From Cladopsammia gracilis (taxonomy: Eukaryota > Cnidaria > Anthozoa > Scleractinia > Dendrophylliidae), in NCBI GenBank assembly GCA_022457155.1, contig JAJGOT010000240.1, positions 186,001-250,000 of the forward strand: DNA of 64,000 nucleotides, in the 5' to 3' direction. The translations under genes and the position numbers were made by a program. The notes beneath the pieces are model-generated. The model saw only the letters and a list, made by a program, of their open reading frames with translations, did no database searches and had not been told where the DNA came from. Shown here in pieces: positions 20,157 to 32,114 of this stretch (positions are counted from its first letter, which is position 1; every line of letters begins with the position of its first letter).

Positions 20157-22010
20157 GCAAAAAATTGGGTGACATTTGCCTCTAATTTTTTAACTCGTCC
20201 CCAGACCCCCAATTTGACCCTTAAAATCACTGTGAAAACGCCATTTTTTTAGGGAAAATCAAAATTTTGCCCATTTATGAATTACTTTTCGAAAATCCAC
20301 ACTCGGATTCCAGTAATTTGGTTATTATTCTATCTGGAAACGTTAAAATATTTTAATAACTTAAAAAATAAGTCCCGTTATTTTGATCTTGAAGTGACCA
20401 ATGTCAAGTAGAGGCTTTATATATGCAGTTCAACCGCGCGGTCATCGCTTTTAGCGGTATAACTCATTTTAATAGGCATAATGTTAACATCCACACTCGG
20501 TTTTGAAGAGACTGGGATGTTCTATGGTACGGTGCAATTCGCTGTATGTCTTGTAGCAATAATTCACTGATTGGTCGCGCCAGGCGAACGCTGATTAACT
20601 CAGTACAGTGCTCGAAATTGCGGCTGTATCGGGCGCATTTGCGACTAAAGATTTCACAGTTTACGGTGACTAAAATTTGTCTAGCTAATAATGGAATTAT
20701 ATTCAACAGTCTTGGGTCTTACTTGCAACTGGTAGTTGTAATTTTATCCGAAAAATCCTGCGAAATTCACGTTGAATGTTGCGTGACTTAATCGTCGATT
20801 TTTATGCTCCATTAACGCGGTGTCCAAAAAGTTTATCACGGGAGCACTTTTTCAGGCTTTCTCAAAAATTTCTTATTTCCGGTTCCGGTATTAGTACATG
20901 TACTGAGGAGTGTGATCCCAGAATCGGAGAACTAACCGAAATGAAATCAAGACAAATATACTATTTAACTGGCTCGTCGCTCTGCGACGAGACAGCTCTT
21001 AAAATACCCTTTTTTTTTCCCTGTCGGGTCACCTGCCCCGGGAATCAATTTTGCTGCGGCCAACACCGTACCTAGTTTACTTCCGGTTTTCAGAAATCAG
21101 TGATGTCATCTAAACGACAATTTACAATTGAAATATTTACCGTTCTAATTTCGACGGAATTGTTAAACATTAAATCGCTGTGATTTCAGGATGTGTTTTA
21201 TTTCTGGTAATAGGAAAGCGGGTTGAACTTTTCTAACCTAATCAATTGTCAAACGGTTGAGTTTAGATGGAATAAATCATTGAATAAAACACCTCCCGGC
21301 ACGTCAACACGTCAACTGCTGAGTAAACAATTCTCAAGCATTACGCCATGGAGTCACGTTGAAATTCCAAACATCTCGAATTTATGTCACGCTATGGTCG
21401 GCTGTTAATTGTTTGATCGATCATGTTGATATTGTTAATTTATTCGAAATCCTATCACCGATTCTCCAAAATGCCTGTGTTTAAACAATCCTGATTCCTT
21501 GTAGTAGGCGAAAAAATATACAAAAGTCTAAACTTATGTTTTTTCTAACAGTACAGAGCCGATCAGAGAAAAAAATGTAGTTTGCAAAGGGATGGACAAA
21601 GAATGAATTTTTTTCCGTCTTGATGTTGTACAATATTTTTTTTCGGGATTGTTCCATACCCTTTTTATCTCGTTAATGCGCATGCGCATTAAGCGAGATT
21701 TCGGAATTGTGTACGAATCAAAGGGCTCTTAAAGCCATCTCGTTAATGCGTTAGAACGTGAGGTTAACAAAAAAGAAGAATCTTGATTGGGGGGGGGGTG
21801 GGGGGTAAAATCGAATGTTCAATCTTTCCGAAGCGTACATACGCGACAAAGATTTTATGTACAAGGCAATAATGTCATTTTATTCCGCGAGACATTTAGT
21901 TATTGAAGCAACGGATGAACAGGGATGAAGTACACTTTACAGTAGAACAGAAAGTGGAGTCTTGTTAAATAAAGAACGTAAAGGCTACGGTATGAAGGCT
22001 TTAAAATTCA

Positions 22011-22437
22011 CTTGCCGGTGACTGCAGAAGTGGTTAGAACTAGTGGAGGCTCATCAACGGTTTTTGACTGTGAAATGAGTGGTTGTAAGTGAATGTTATA
22101 AATAGCATTGTTGTGATCATCTACTGGTGCATTTGTAGGACATAAATAGGAAATATTCATAGGATAATTTTTTTCTTTTGATTTTACATTAAGAACTCTT
22201 CGATTTAAAATGGCAATATCATGTTTAGTATGTTTTCCCTTTCTCATGCGATTAAGTAGCTCTGCAAATTTTTTGGCATCTTTTGTCTCATTATTTCTAA
22301 ATTCAAAAACTGGAAAACTTGAATGTCGTGTGTAAAATGTATTGCCTCTAATATGGAAAGCAGCTTTCCCAGTTGGAGCTGTTTCAAAACTTTAATATTA
22401 TCTGGATTTTCTCCTGCAATACTATTGAAATATTTGA
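22011..22437 (-). pseudogene. duplicate of the PIF1-like helicase fragment
   Basis: Copy of 16194-16620 in unit 2, apparently without further change. Confidence 0.5.
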
Positions 22438-24141
22438 CTGATGAGTGCTTCATATGGCAATGATTCAATATTCCAAAACCGACAGAACAAAAGCCAAATC
22501 CATACTCTTGCATAATCAAGCCGAAAGTTTTTTAGTTAGCTTAATCGGCAAAATCTTACCTTTCTAACATACTATTACATAATCATGACACCTCAACATT
22601 TAATACCCATTTAAAATTGAAATAACTCTTTCATAAATCAAACCGTAATAGCAATGATTCAGTATTCCAATAACTACTAAAAAAGGGACATTAACGTTAA
22701 TTGTGCGCAAAAGTAAATCCATTGTATAATGCAATCAAATTAGGCCCCTCCACATATGCCGAATCTAATATAAATGAGCAACAACAACATATTTTGCCAG
22801 GAGCCATAGTCACCGAAAATAACCGTGAGCGTTGGCCCCACGCATGCAAATATTTGGCGAGAATACTTCGAATTTAGATGCAACCGTTCCAGTTTCTTTG
22901 CAATTTGGTTGGACCACATTTAGTACAACAAGACACAAATATGCGACGAGAGAGGCATGAAAAGAGAACGCTTTTTATTTCCAATTTGACAGCCTTGTCT
23001 GATAAATGACCACAACTGGCTTCTCATTGGCTAAAATTAATTGCCGACTCGCTTAAGCTACCTGCTTTCGTGCCTTAAATTTAACGAGAGTTCAATTCAA
23101 TTGAGCTGACTCGGTTTAATAACTTTAAGCGAGTTGAAAAGCAACTCTTTCTACGAAATTTCCGGTTGTCACTCGCTAATCGACCACATCTCGTACAACA
23201 AGACGCAAATATGCGACGAGAAAGGCATGAAAATAGAACGCGTGCTTTATCTACGATTTGACAGCCTTGTCGGATAAATGACCACAACTGGCTTCTACTT
23301 GGCTAAAATTAATTGCCGACTCGCTTTCCTGCCTTAACTTTAAGCAACTTTTCACGAGATGTCCGGTTGTCACTCGCTAAGCGACTTCACTTTAATATAT
23401 TTTAAAACATCGATCATTCATATATTCCATAGGGCCCGGTCTGTTAAATGTTGTTTGATGTTTAATATTTTTCTTGTAATTTATTCAGATGTGGATCGGC
23501 TGAATATCTCTGTTTTCCGTTTTTCGATTAGTGGTACGTCTGTTTGCATTAAGTGGCAGTCCCGCTAAAAGCGGTCCGCTCGATTTCGCGACCAAAAATA
23601 GTTTTCCTTTATTTTTTGCTGGTCAAAAGGCTTTGGTACACATTTTTGAAATACACAATTCTTTTTTTTTCAAATTCTTAATTTTCGCCCTGCTACAAGC
23701 AAGAAACGAATTCAGGTCGTATCGGCCCTTACGACGGTACTATAAGAAGCAAGGGCTGACAACTGCGTAGAAAAAGTAACGCAACAATGGCATGATTGAG
23801 ACCAAACCGAAAGTTTAAATGCAACTGCGGATAGGTATTTCGCCGTTATTGCGGATCGTCAGCACAGTGTAGCAACAAGTTCGAGTAACTAACCTGACTG
23901 AGTTAGCACTTTCAAAAATGTCCACTTGGTTTTAAACTTCGGATATGACCCTGTCCACGTGTACAACTTATGCCATACACAATGAACAAAACAGTTGAGA
24001 AGATCATGCCACTGTTGCAAAACTATCTGCCAGAGAGAACATGGCCAAACCATGTGAAAAAACTGACGCAACATAACGGATGTTTCTACGTAGCGCGCCT
24101 CTCAAAAACCATCAATTTTAGTCTCCCGATCACCGTCGAAA

Positions 24142-24446
24142 CCCGGGGGGGACTCCCATATGAAAGGGGCGGGGATGCTCGTCGTCTCGCTTAGGGGTGT
24201 AAATTTCGGATTTTGGTCTCGCTTAGGGTGTTCTGGGCAAAACGCCATTATATTTTGCCGTCAAAGTCTCGTTTAGGGTTGCACGCGAAGAAACATTAAT
24301 ATAATACATTTGTCTGTGTTTTAAAATGGTCTCTTTTAGGGGTCAACAAAAGCTTGAGCCACACCCAGATTGGTCTCCTTTAGGGGTTTAATTCAAAATT
24401 TCCGACGGGCATCCCCACCCCTTTCATATGGGAGACTCCCCCCGGG
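24142..24446. mobile_element. MITE, copy of 18325-18629 in unit 2
   Basis: Same termini and interior as the first copy. Confidence 0.6.
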
Positions 24447-24878
24447 CGTCGGTGGTGGGGGTGTTTCGGTGGGGCCTAAGAACCTCCACCCCATCTCAGA
24501 CCTAAAATTTCTATTTTTGCTACCCCATCTCAGACCATACAGTTAAATTTGGTAAAAGGCTCTTTATACAAAAAAGGGGTTTGTTTACACAAAGTGACAG
24601 AATTAGGCGTCAAACCCATACACGCTCATTGAATCGACTTCTACAGGCACGGTTCCAGATGAAAAATGTACCGGAAAAAAATGACACAACACTTAATTCG
24701 AAAATTGAACGGAAAAGTATACCCCATCTCAGACTTAGTGGGCAAAACTAAGACCCCATCTCAGACCCAGAAGGTCAAAAACCCGACCCCATCCAGCGGC
24801 ACATACCCGTATAGCTTATATATGGGAGACCCCCCGGGGTTTTTTAGCTACTGCTAATTAGTATAAAGTTAAAATTTG

Positions 24879-26241
24879 GGTACACGGCAGTTAATTTGGG
24901 ATAATACAGATCATTTGGAACCTATTTACCCATCTCTTTTCAAGCTAGCGATGCAAACATCTTAGTCATATAAGAAGGATACAAAAAAAACTTTTCTCTT
25001 TGCCTGTGGGCACAAGTCATGAAATGTTTTCTTATCGCTCTAGGGCCAGTAATAGATTGGAAGTCTGATGATCGGATTTCGCCGTGCAGCCTCGTCACAT
25101 AATTTGTTGAATTTTAAGTCAAAATTTACATTTCTTGAATCAGTTTTTCACTTCCTAATGTAACATTGCCTTGTATTTATTGTATTTGAAGCGCACAAAA
25201 CGTTCAAATCACGTTCACCGATTTTCATATCCAAAACATCATGACCCTGTTTAGGACAAAAAAGAAACGAAAATACCTACCCTGTGTAGAACAACACCCT
25301 TTATTTTAGGACCCTGTCTAGGACACGACTCGTGCGTGGTTATTAATCTGAGCTTTAAAAAATAGTAGACGGATCTGAAACGAAAACGACTTCACCTTCG
25401 CATGAATATGCTAATCACGACAAGGGAAGTCACCACAAGCGCTACGTTAACTGGAACCATACCCTGTTTAGGACAGACTCGCGTTAAATTATATACCCTG
25501 TTCAGGACAAAAATGCCAAAAACCATACCCTGTCCAGCGGCACGTCCCCGTATAGGTCATATAAGGGAGTACCCCCCCCCCCCCCCCCGCGCGCCGGGGC
25601 ACGCTCATACAAAGCCTTTGAGCTTACAGCAAACTTTGTCTGAGTCACGCACCCCTTCTTTCAAAAAATACTAAATAAGCTTATATGCATTACAAGTTAT
25701 CTCAATTATAAGCATCCTTAACATGACCTCGGTCAAAGTGATTGTTGACATAAAGATGATGTTCTATTTCTCATTTAATTAAAATTGAAGTTTTCCAGCC
25801 TGTGTCATTCAAAATTGATTATGCTTTCAGCAGCAAATCTTATCACTGAAAGAACAATGAACGATAGAAGAAAATCACGTTTCATTAATGTTTCATGTAC
25901 ATTGTAATTGCTCACCTCAAATTCTCTCTTCTCACTCTTCGGGGCGTTATGTTATCACATAAACCATTCTTTTTTCCCAACAGACTAGAGATCCCAACGG
26001 CAGATGTCTATCCTTGGTTATTGGTAACGGTCCCATCAGCATAATTCGTTGAAATATCAGATTGCAAATGATCAATATGTTCCAACAAAATTGAGGGAAT
26101 ACTTTCCCAAATTCTGCATGTATTACAAAGCAGAAAGTTTTCCACTAATTTAGGCTGCTCTATCTAGTGTAGAAACTCTCTTCTCTGCAGAATCGAGACA
26201 TCTTTGTTCTCGGGCTTCGCGCTCGTGTCTCGTGCTACCGG
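24879..26241. other. no gene; MITE-like CCCTGTTTAGGACA block at 25235-25590
   Basis: The repeat block has several copies of ACCCTGTTTAGGACA-type units and ends with CCCGTATAGGTCATATAAGG and a long C run at 25571-25588. The rest is unannotated single-copy-looking sequence. Confidence 0.4.
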
Positions 26242-26680
26242 AGGGGGCCCACACAAACTGTGTGACCGTTGTTCGTATTTTTAAATTTAGAGGAAATGTA
26301 TGGGAATATCGAAAAGGTTCACTTATCGTAATATACTGCGATGAATATTTACATACAAGATCAAACTAAACGTATTTTTACCTGAAATGTTGTGTGGTGT
26401 CATTCTTGTAGCTGAAAACGGCGAATTTTAGTGATTTGAAGGGTTTTGCATCGGACGTTTACCTGATCGTATGCAAAACCCTTCAAATCGCTAAAATTCG
26501 CCGTTTTCAGCTACAATAATGACACCACACAACATTTCAGGTAAAAATACGTTTAGTTTGATCTTGTATGTAAATATTCATCGCAGTATATTACTATAAG
26601 TAAACCTTTTCGATATTCCCATACATTTCCTCTAAATTTAAAAATACGAACAACGGTCACACAGTTTGTGTGGGCCCCCT
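26242..26680. mobile_element. 439-bp full palindrome (foldback MITE)
   Basis: The arms of about 205 bp are near-perfect reverse complements from AGGGGGCCCACACAAACTG at 26242 to its complement ending at 26680. They meet at about 26462. The flanks both contain GTGCTAC (26232 and 26684), so it may have inserted into, or captured, a small repeat. No ORF of note. Confidence 0.8.
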
Positions 26681-27128
26681 GTGGTGCTACGCGCTCACGA
26701 CCCAAAACCCGCTTGGGCGCCCCCAATAACGCCTGTTATGCAGGCTAGATTATCGCCGAGACAAGACCGAGAAGAATGGCTTGTTTTAGGAGTATTTGTC
26801 TCATTCAATACAGGCCGTAAAAATCACTTCAGGCCGGATTTTCGCTTTGTCATTCCGGCTATAATTTTTCGTACGGGTTTCACCCTTTTTAATCTATTAA
26901 TACCAGCTACGAAAAGCGCGTGAAGCAATTCTCATAGACAAAGCAAAGACGTTAGAACCACTTGGAATCAACAGACGCGACGAACTTCATTAACTTTCTC
27001 ATCACTAGTCAGTTTAGTTTATCACCCGTCAAACCCTTCACCAATCATATTCATTGTTTTTGTTATTCTTTAGTTTTTTCAAAACCACTTGTATAACGGT
27101 TTTACAGTTGTAATCATTTATAGTGCTA

Positions 27129-27169
27129 GCCCCTGAAGAAGCTTTGTTTTGCAAAGCGAAATATTGGGC
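27129..27169 (+). ncRNA. hammerhead ribozyme motif of Penelope-like retroelement type
   Basis: The order of parts is stem I strand GCCC, CTGAAGA core, stem II GCTTTG-loop-CAAAGC (6 bp), GAAA core, TAT, then T and stem I strand GGGC. This fits the minimal type I hammerheads with very short stem III described in Penelope-like elements. The outer TAGT/ACTA could extend stem I across a bulge. A second motif with a different stem II sequence but the same layout is at 51298-51339. Cleavage activity is inferred. Confidence 0.6.
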
Positions 27170-27684
27170 ACTATTATATTCCACTTTTATTTTATTTTAT
27201 TTGCCTCTGCTTCTGTTTTTCTGCCCTAAGGATCAGTTTGCCGTTTTTTCCTTCACTTACTATAGAAATAGGTCAGTGTCTTTTAAAACCTCTTTAAACG
27301 CTCACAAGACAATTCACCCTTCACGCTTTCCTCCCACACCGCTATAAACGAATACCCTTTACACAAACAACCTTTTAATCAATTTATTAGCCTATGCACA
27401 TCCGAATTTACTTCTCTTACACCACATATTACCTTATCTACTCTCAAATCTCCATAACTTGCGATAAAGATCGTGTTTTGATTGGTTATTTCCAAATCAC
27501 TGCGGTCAGTTAATATTCGTGGGAGTTGGAGGCGGAAGAGCCAGAACAATGGACTGTCTACAGGCGCTTGTTTTTTTTCCTCCCCTCGTCTCGCGCTTCG
27601 CGCTGGTGTCGCGCTTCGCGCGAAATGCTTCGCTCGCCCCGCTAGGGTCTATTAAGTCACGATTTACTAAATTACTCTTTTAAA

Positions 27685-27819
27685 CACGGATCAATCTCTG
27701 ACACACAACGTCAAGGAATTATCCGCCTGCTTTACAAGAAGAACGACAAGTTAGACTTGAAAAACTGGCAACCAATTTCTCTGTTAAACACAGATTATAA
27801 AATTTGTACTAAAGTAATC
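27685..27819 (+). pseudogene. LINE reverse transcriptase fragment (45 codons)
   Basis: The plus-strand frame reads ISDTQRQGIIRLLYKKND then NWQPISLLNTDYKI, matching the first conserved blocks of non-LTR reverse transcriptases (usually NWRPISLLN.DYKI). It is truncated on both sides, and no catalytic box is present. Confidence 0.7.
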
Positions 27820-27855
27820 AAACATGCGGGATTCCTGACCTTTTTCTGATCCGGT

Positions 27856-28500
27856 GTGACGGAAGGTTTTGCCGGTGTCGGACTAAGGAAAGCCTTGAGG
27901 GGAATCAGCGCTTGATAACGGGGGAAAACTAACTCAAATGGGCAACTCGCTTGCAAAGGAGAGCCGTCTCTCTCGGTAGGTACGGGATCAAACCACGAAC
28001 TGGTACGCAACAGGAAGGCGATCAAGAAACCTGACTTGCGGATCCAACAGCGTTTATTCCTGACTTGTGACTTTACGATGTAATCCAACGATGTAATCAA
28101 ACGATGTAATCCAACTAACAATTGCAAACTAGGTTCTTATATACTTAAGGTACAAGTGTTCAACACAAGGGAACATAATGAAAGTGTCAAGCGAAATTCT
28201 TTGAGCTCAGCAAAAGTAAATTTCAAAATATATATTTTAACCCAAGTGTGCATTGTTCATAAAACTATTTTTAAAAGTAATCTACATTTGAAAACCCTAA
28301 AACAAGGAAGTGTTTTAGGGAAATGCAGAACAGCAGAAAAGCCAAGTCAGCAAGCGGCTTTTTAAGCACATAATGGTGTCGTATCAATAGATTTGCAAGG
28401 TCGGCAAATAACTTGTACGGCACGTACTAGCGATGTACCATTATCGAGTTATTCACCTACAACAAAAGCTACTAAATTTAACTTCGATGAGTCAGCTAAA
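27856..28500 (-). repeat. probable LTR or solo LTR, minus orientation (left end fixed, right end approximate)
   Basis: Read on the minus strand the region shows a TATA-like TATATAAG (near 28135-28145), then an AATAAA (about 28060) and an end at ..CCGTCACA (27856), the order of an LTR. The other end is not identified and no target-site duplication was found. The call is therefore tentative. Confidence 0.35.
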
Positions 28501-28984
28501 CTATTCATACTGAAAAAACAAAATGACACCATTACTTGCCAAGTAGTTGATTAGTTAAATAAAACTGAAAAAACACCGTGAGTGCCGGACGAGACTAATT
28601 TAGAACAGTAATAACAACTATTGTGTGTACAGCTTGATACGTGAAAAATGGGCTAGACATGATAAATTTACTAACAAGGTGTCAACTTGAATAGTGGAAC
28701 GAACCTAATTAAGAACGATAAATTAACCCAAGGTAAACTATTGTTCAGAAGGTAGTACATTTTAGTATGAATGAAAGCACGACCTGGTACAGTAATTGAA
28801 TGCTTTTCAAAGAGGTTAAAACAATAAAGTTTGATAGTCAAAAACAAAACCCTGTTGACTTTTAGAAGATTAAATTTCGATGAATAGCACAAAAGCTTAT
28901 AATAAAAGCGAATTTTATACTAAGCAAAACCTTTCACAGCTGAATGCGGAGTAAACCAAGCTGAATTGATCCATAGGAACTTTT

Positions 28985-29966
28985 TAACAGTGAACTCTCA
29001 TAACTCATAACTCTCATATAACAGTGAACTCTCATAACTGCGAGGCGACCGACACAACAGTCATTTGTATTCCCAATTCAACTCCAGACATGTCCTCAAA
29101 AGAACCAGAGACTGTTATCATAATACTGTTACGTTTTTACAACAACGTACAATAATTCACTCACTAGTTTTCTCGTTGTTTTTGTTCATATTGGCGCCAG
29201 AACAGCAACCATAACTATGGGAATTACCTGACAAACCTCCGGTCAGGAAGTAAAATTGCAGTTTAATACCGATGCCTTGGATTTTATTTATACTTGACCA
29301 GAAATCCGCAAACATTTCCTTCCAGCAGAAATTTTAGCTGTCTCCGCAACCCGCAAAAATGTCCTCCCGCAAAACAAATTCAGTCGGACAAATCAACAAA
29401 ACTATGACGTCTTTCCCATGCTATTGCACAATCAAACCGTAATAGCAATGAATAGAAAAAAACGCAAAGTTCATGCTATTTTGCTCTGCCATACCGCTCA
29501 TATTAAAACACAAACTTTCCTGTCCCATTTAACTTTCTTAAAACGTCTCCATTAGTAAAATACACCGTGAAATTCTCAAACTACGTTTTCCAAGAAAACG
29601 CATTTGACCTATTTTTACCCTGATAGGTAACGTGAGATATCGAAATTTAAGAAGGACTAATACCTTTGCGGTAACGTAATGTGAGATATGACAAGTTCAT
29701 GACAAGTTCTGACATCCCAATACCCTAGGGAAATTAACAATAGGTCCGGGGTGCTCCCCAAAAATTTTAGTGGCAGTATGTGACGCCCTTCTTGAAATCC
29801 TAACCGGTTTAACCAACCATATCCTCAATGCCCTAATTTTGCTTCTATAAAGAAGGAAGAAGAAACCCCCCCGGACAAAAGTCCACAAAATTTTGTTAAC
29901 AACTTTTGTCCCTTTTTCGTACTCAATTCCGAAATCTCGCTTAATGCGCATGAGCATTAACGAGAT
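28985..29966 (-). repeat. 1-kb dispersed repeat, copy 1
   Basis: Reverse complement of 44763-45735 and of 63244-64000. Shared landmarks include the palindrome core TTAATGCGCATG, TTTTGTGGACTTTTGTC, AGGGCGTCACATA, GTTTGAGAATTTCACGGT and a final run of GAGTTATGAGAG units. There is no coding potential. Confidence 0.75.
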
Positions 29967-30010
29967 AAAAAGGGACAAAAGATGTTAACAAAATTTTGTG
30001 GACTTTTGTC
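29876..30010. repeat. inverted repeat centred on the TTAATGCGCATGAGC palindrome
   Basis: The sequence AAAAGTCCACAAAATTTTGT at the left recurs inverted as ACAAAATTTTGTGGACTTTT at the right, around the TCTCG..CGAGA palindrome at 29934-29966. Here the head of the 1-kb repeat is duplicated in inverse orientation, unlike at the other two copies. Confidence 0.65.
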
Positions 30011-30164
30011 ACGAAAATTAGTCACTCAAGGGCTCGAGTTATTTTTTAATTACACGGGTCAGCCAATACTATGCTACCGGTGCGAGTCTTCCGAGCACGT
30101 TGTGTTCTCATTGCAAGTGCAGGTTCAATCAAATCAGTTGCAACCTGTAGGTAAACGAACTTAA
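30006..30164 (+). pseudogene. zinc-knuckle (Gag/ORF1-like) LINE fragment
   Basis: The frame reads KLVTQGLELFFNYTGQPILC then YRCESSEHVV, a partial CCHC knuckle (C-x2-C-x4-H) whose last Cys is lost. The same peptide stretch is found in the minus-strand ORF1 remnant near 50240-50340, so both derive from one LINE family. Confidence 0.5.
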
Positions 30165-30465
30165 AATATTCACCCTTATTCGGACTTCTATTTTATGAAA
30201 GGGGTCAATCCGGCGATCTTTTTTTAGTCATATGGGAACTTTGACTCAGTCAAAGCTTTAATTTTAGGTTGTATTCACTACGCTTGATAGCTGCGTGGGG
30301 CTAATTAAAATCACTCGTATTACTAATCACGATAAAAGTGACATCAAATATTCTAGATATGGCTTGTTCTCAAAAGAACATGCTATTTTGCTCTGCCTTT
30401 TAAGTCGCTTACCGACTGACAACCGGAAATATTGTGAAAAGATAAATTGGTAAGAATATTCTGCT

Positions 30466-30873
30466 CCCGGGGGGGGGGAGGGGACTCCTATAAGTCGTCA
30501 AGCGGAGGTGCTCGTTAAGAAAAAAAGTGGAACCCTGAAAGATATCAAAGTGGCCGTTCTCAACCAGAATTTTACCTCTAAAAGATACCATTTTTTTACC
30601 AAATATGCGATGGAACAATGCGATGCGACTAGAGTGCTGGAAATAAATAGATCTGACTATACATGGGCTCGAATTCCAGCTACCATCAGAAGGAACACCG
30701 GAAGGCAGTAGCGACTCGTCTTTCGCTAGGAACACCCTAAAAGATACCATTTTCTGGGAAAATGAGGTTTTTTTAATCTTATATTGTAAAAGATACTTAA
30801 ATCCCGAATTTTAACCCCTAAAAGATACGACGAGCACCCCCGCCCAACCACATATGGGAGTCCCCCTCCGGGG
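30466..30873. mobile_element. MITE, diverged relative of 18325-18629
   Basis: Has CCCGGGGGG..GGACTCCTATAAG at one end and CATATGGGAGTCCCCCTCCGGGG at the other, with repeated CTAAAAGATAC units inside. Confidence 0.6.
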
Positions 30874-30879
30874 TTCTGC

Positions 30880-31681
30880 TATACGTTGTCTACCCGGCAT
30901 GATGAACAGCGAGGAGCAATTTTTCATGTCGCTTAGCGAATGTCAAAGGGAAATCTCGTGAAAAAAGTTAATTTTACGATTCGTTTAAAGTCAACTCGCT
31001 TAAAGTTAAGCGAGTCAACTTTTCGCGCTCGACGAAGCTGAGAAATCTCACGCTGTATCTTTGTTTGCTTTTTGAGTTGTAATCTTTGTCCGCTTTTCCA
31101 ATAGTTATTAAATGTTTAGGTGTCATGATTATGCAATAGTACGCAAGAGAGGTGAGATTTTGCTTATTCAGCTAACTAAAAATGTTTCAGTTTGATTATG
31201 CAAGAGTATGGATTTCGCTTTTGTGCTATTTAAAAACAATTAATCATTGCTATTACAGTTTGATTATGCAACAGTACGCAAAAGACGTAAAAATTTTCCT
31301 GATTTTGTTTATAAAAGTTATCAAGCAAGCATTTTATAAGCGATTTCAGCGTGTTAATTTTTTTAAGAGAGATTTTGTCTCTATTTGACAAAAAGACAAT
31401 GTATTGTTTGAGTGGCAAGTAAGAGAGAGAAAACGTTCTTGGCGTATAAAGTCTATAAAAAGAAGACGAATATCAATTGCGTGTCGTACTAATCACATTG
31501 AAATCCTAAAGTGGACAAGAGAGTTACCTTAGAGTGCTCAACGTAGCTTGATTGCATTGAAATCCTGACACAAGAGAGTTGCCTTCGAGCGCTCAACGTA
31601 GCTCTATTAGCAAAGAATATAGCAGACTTAAAGCAAGAAAATATATATTTAAATCTATTATTTCGTTAAACAAATCATCAA
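30880..31681. other. no gene; mixture of repeat pieces
   Basis: Contains sequence related to the 17.1-17.6 kb repeats (CTCGCTTAAAGTTAAGCGAG at about 30994-31013) and a TTTGATTATGCAA block repeated near 31190 and 31259 and related to 16680-16750. Two near-identical GAGAGTT..GCTCAACGTAGCT stretches lie at 31518-31550 and 31573-31604. Confidence 0.45.
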
Positions 31682-32114
31682 TTGTTTGTAATGGTTGCTT
31701 TTAATGCTTCAGGTGCGATAGATTCAGTTTCACTACTAGAAACTAGGTTATCTGAATTAAATAGAATTGCTCTTGATGTTGGAGGAGGTGGCGATTGTTT
31801 TTTTCGTGCCGTATCACATCAATTGTATGGCGATGCTACAAACCATTTTTATATACATAGTCTTGGCATTGAATATTTAGTATATAACCCAGAACAGTTT
31901 ATAGAGAGTAATACTGAACACTCTTGACAAGAATATTTGAATAATATGTCATGTCAAGGAACATGGGCTGATGCGATTATCATTCAAGCTGTGGCTAATT
32001 GTCTCAATTTATCAATTCATATTGTTGAGGAGACTGGGGAGAGCGACGAAGGATGTAGACGTGTTTTTGGAGCTCCGCACACCGGGCAATCATTTTTAAA
32101 ATTTTGAAACGCCT

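Larger units (their letters stand above)
19058..24874. repeat. 5.8-kb tandem duplication, unit 2
   Basis: Direct repeat of 13242-19057. Differences seen include GAGACAGCTC versus GAGCAGCTC near 20992, one A fewer near 21515, a T within the G run near 21799 and CAGACC versus CATACC near 24500. Confidence 0.9.
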
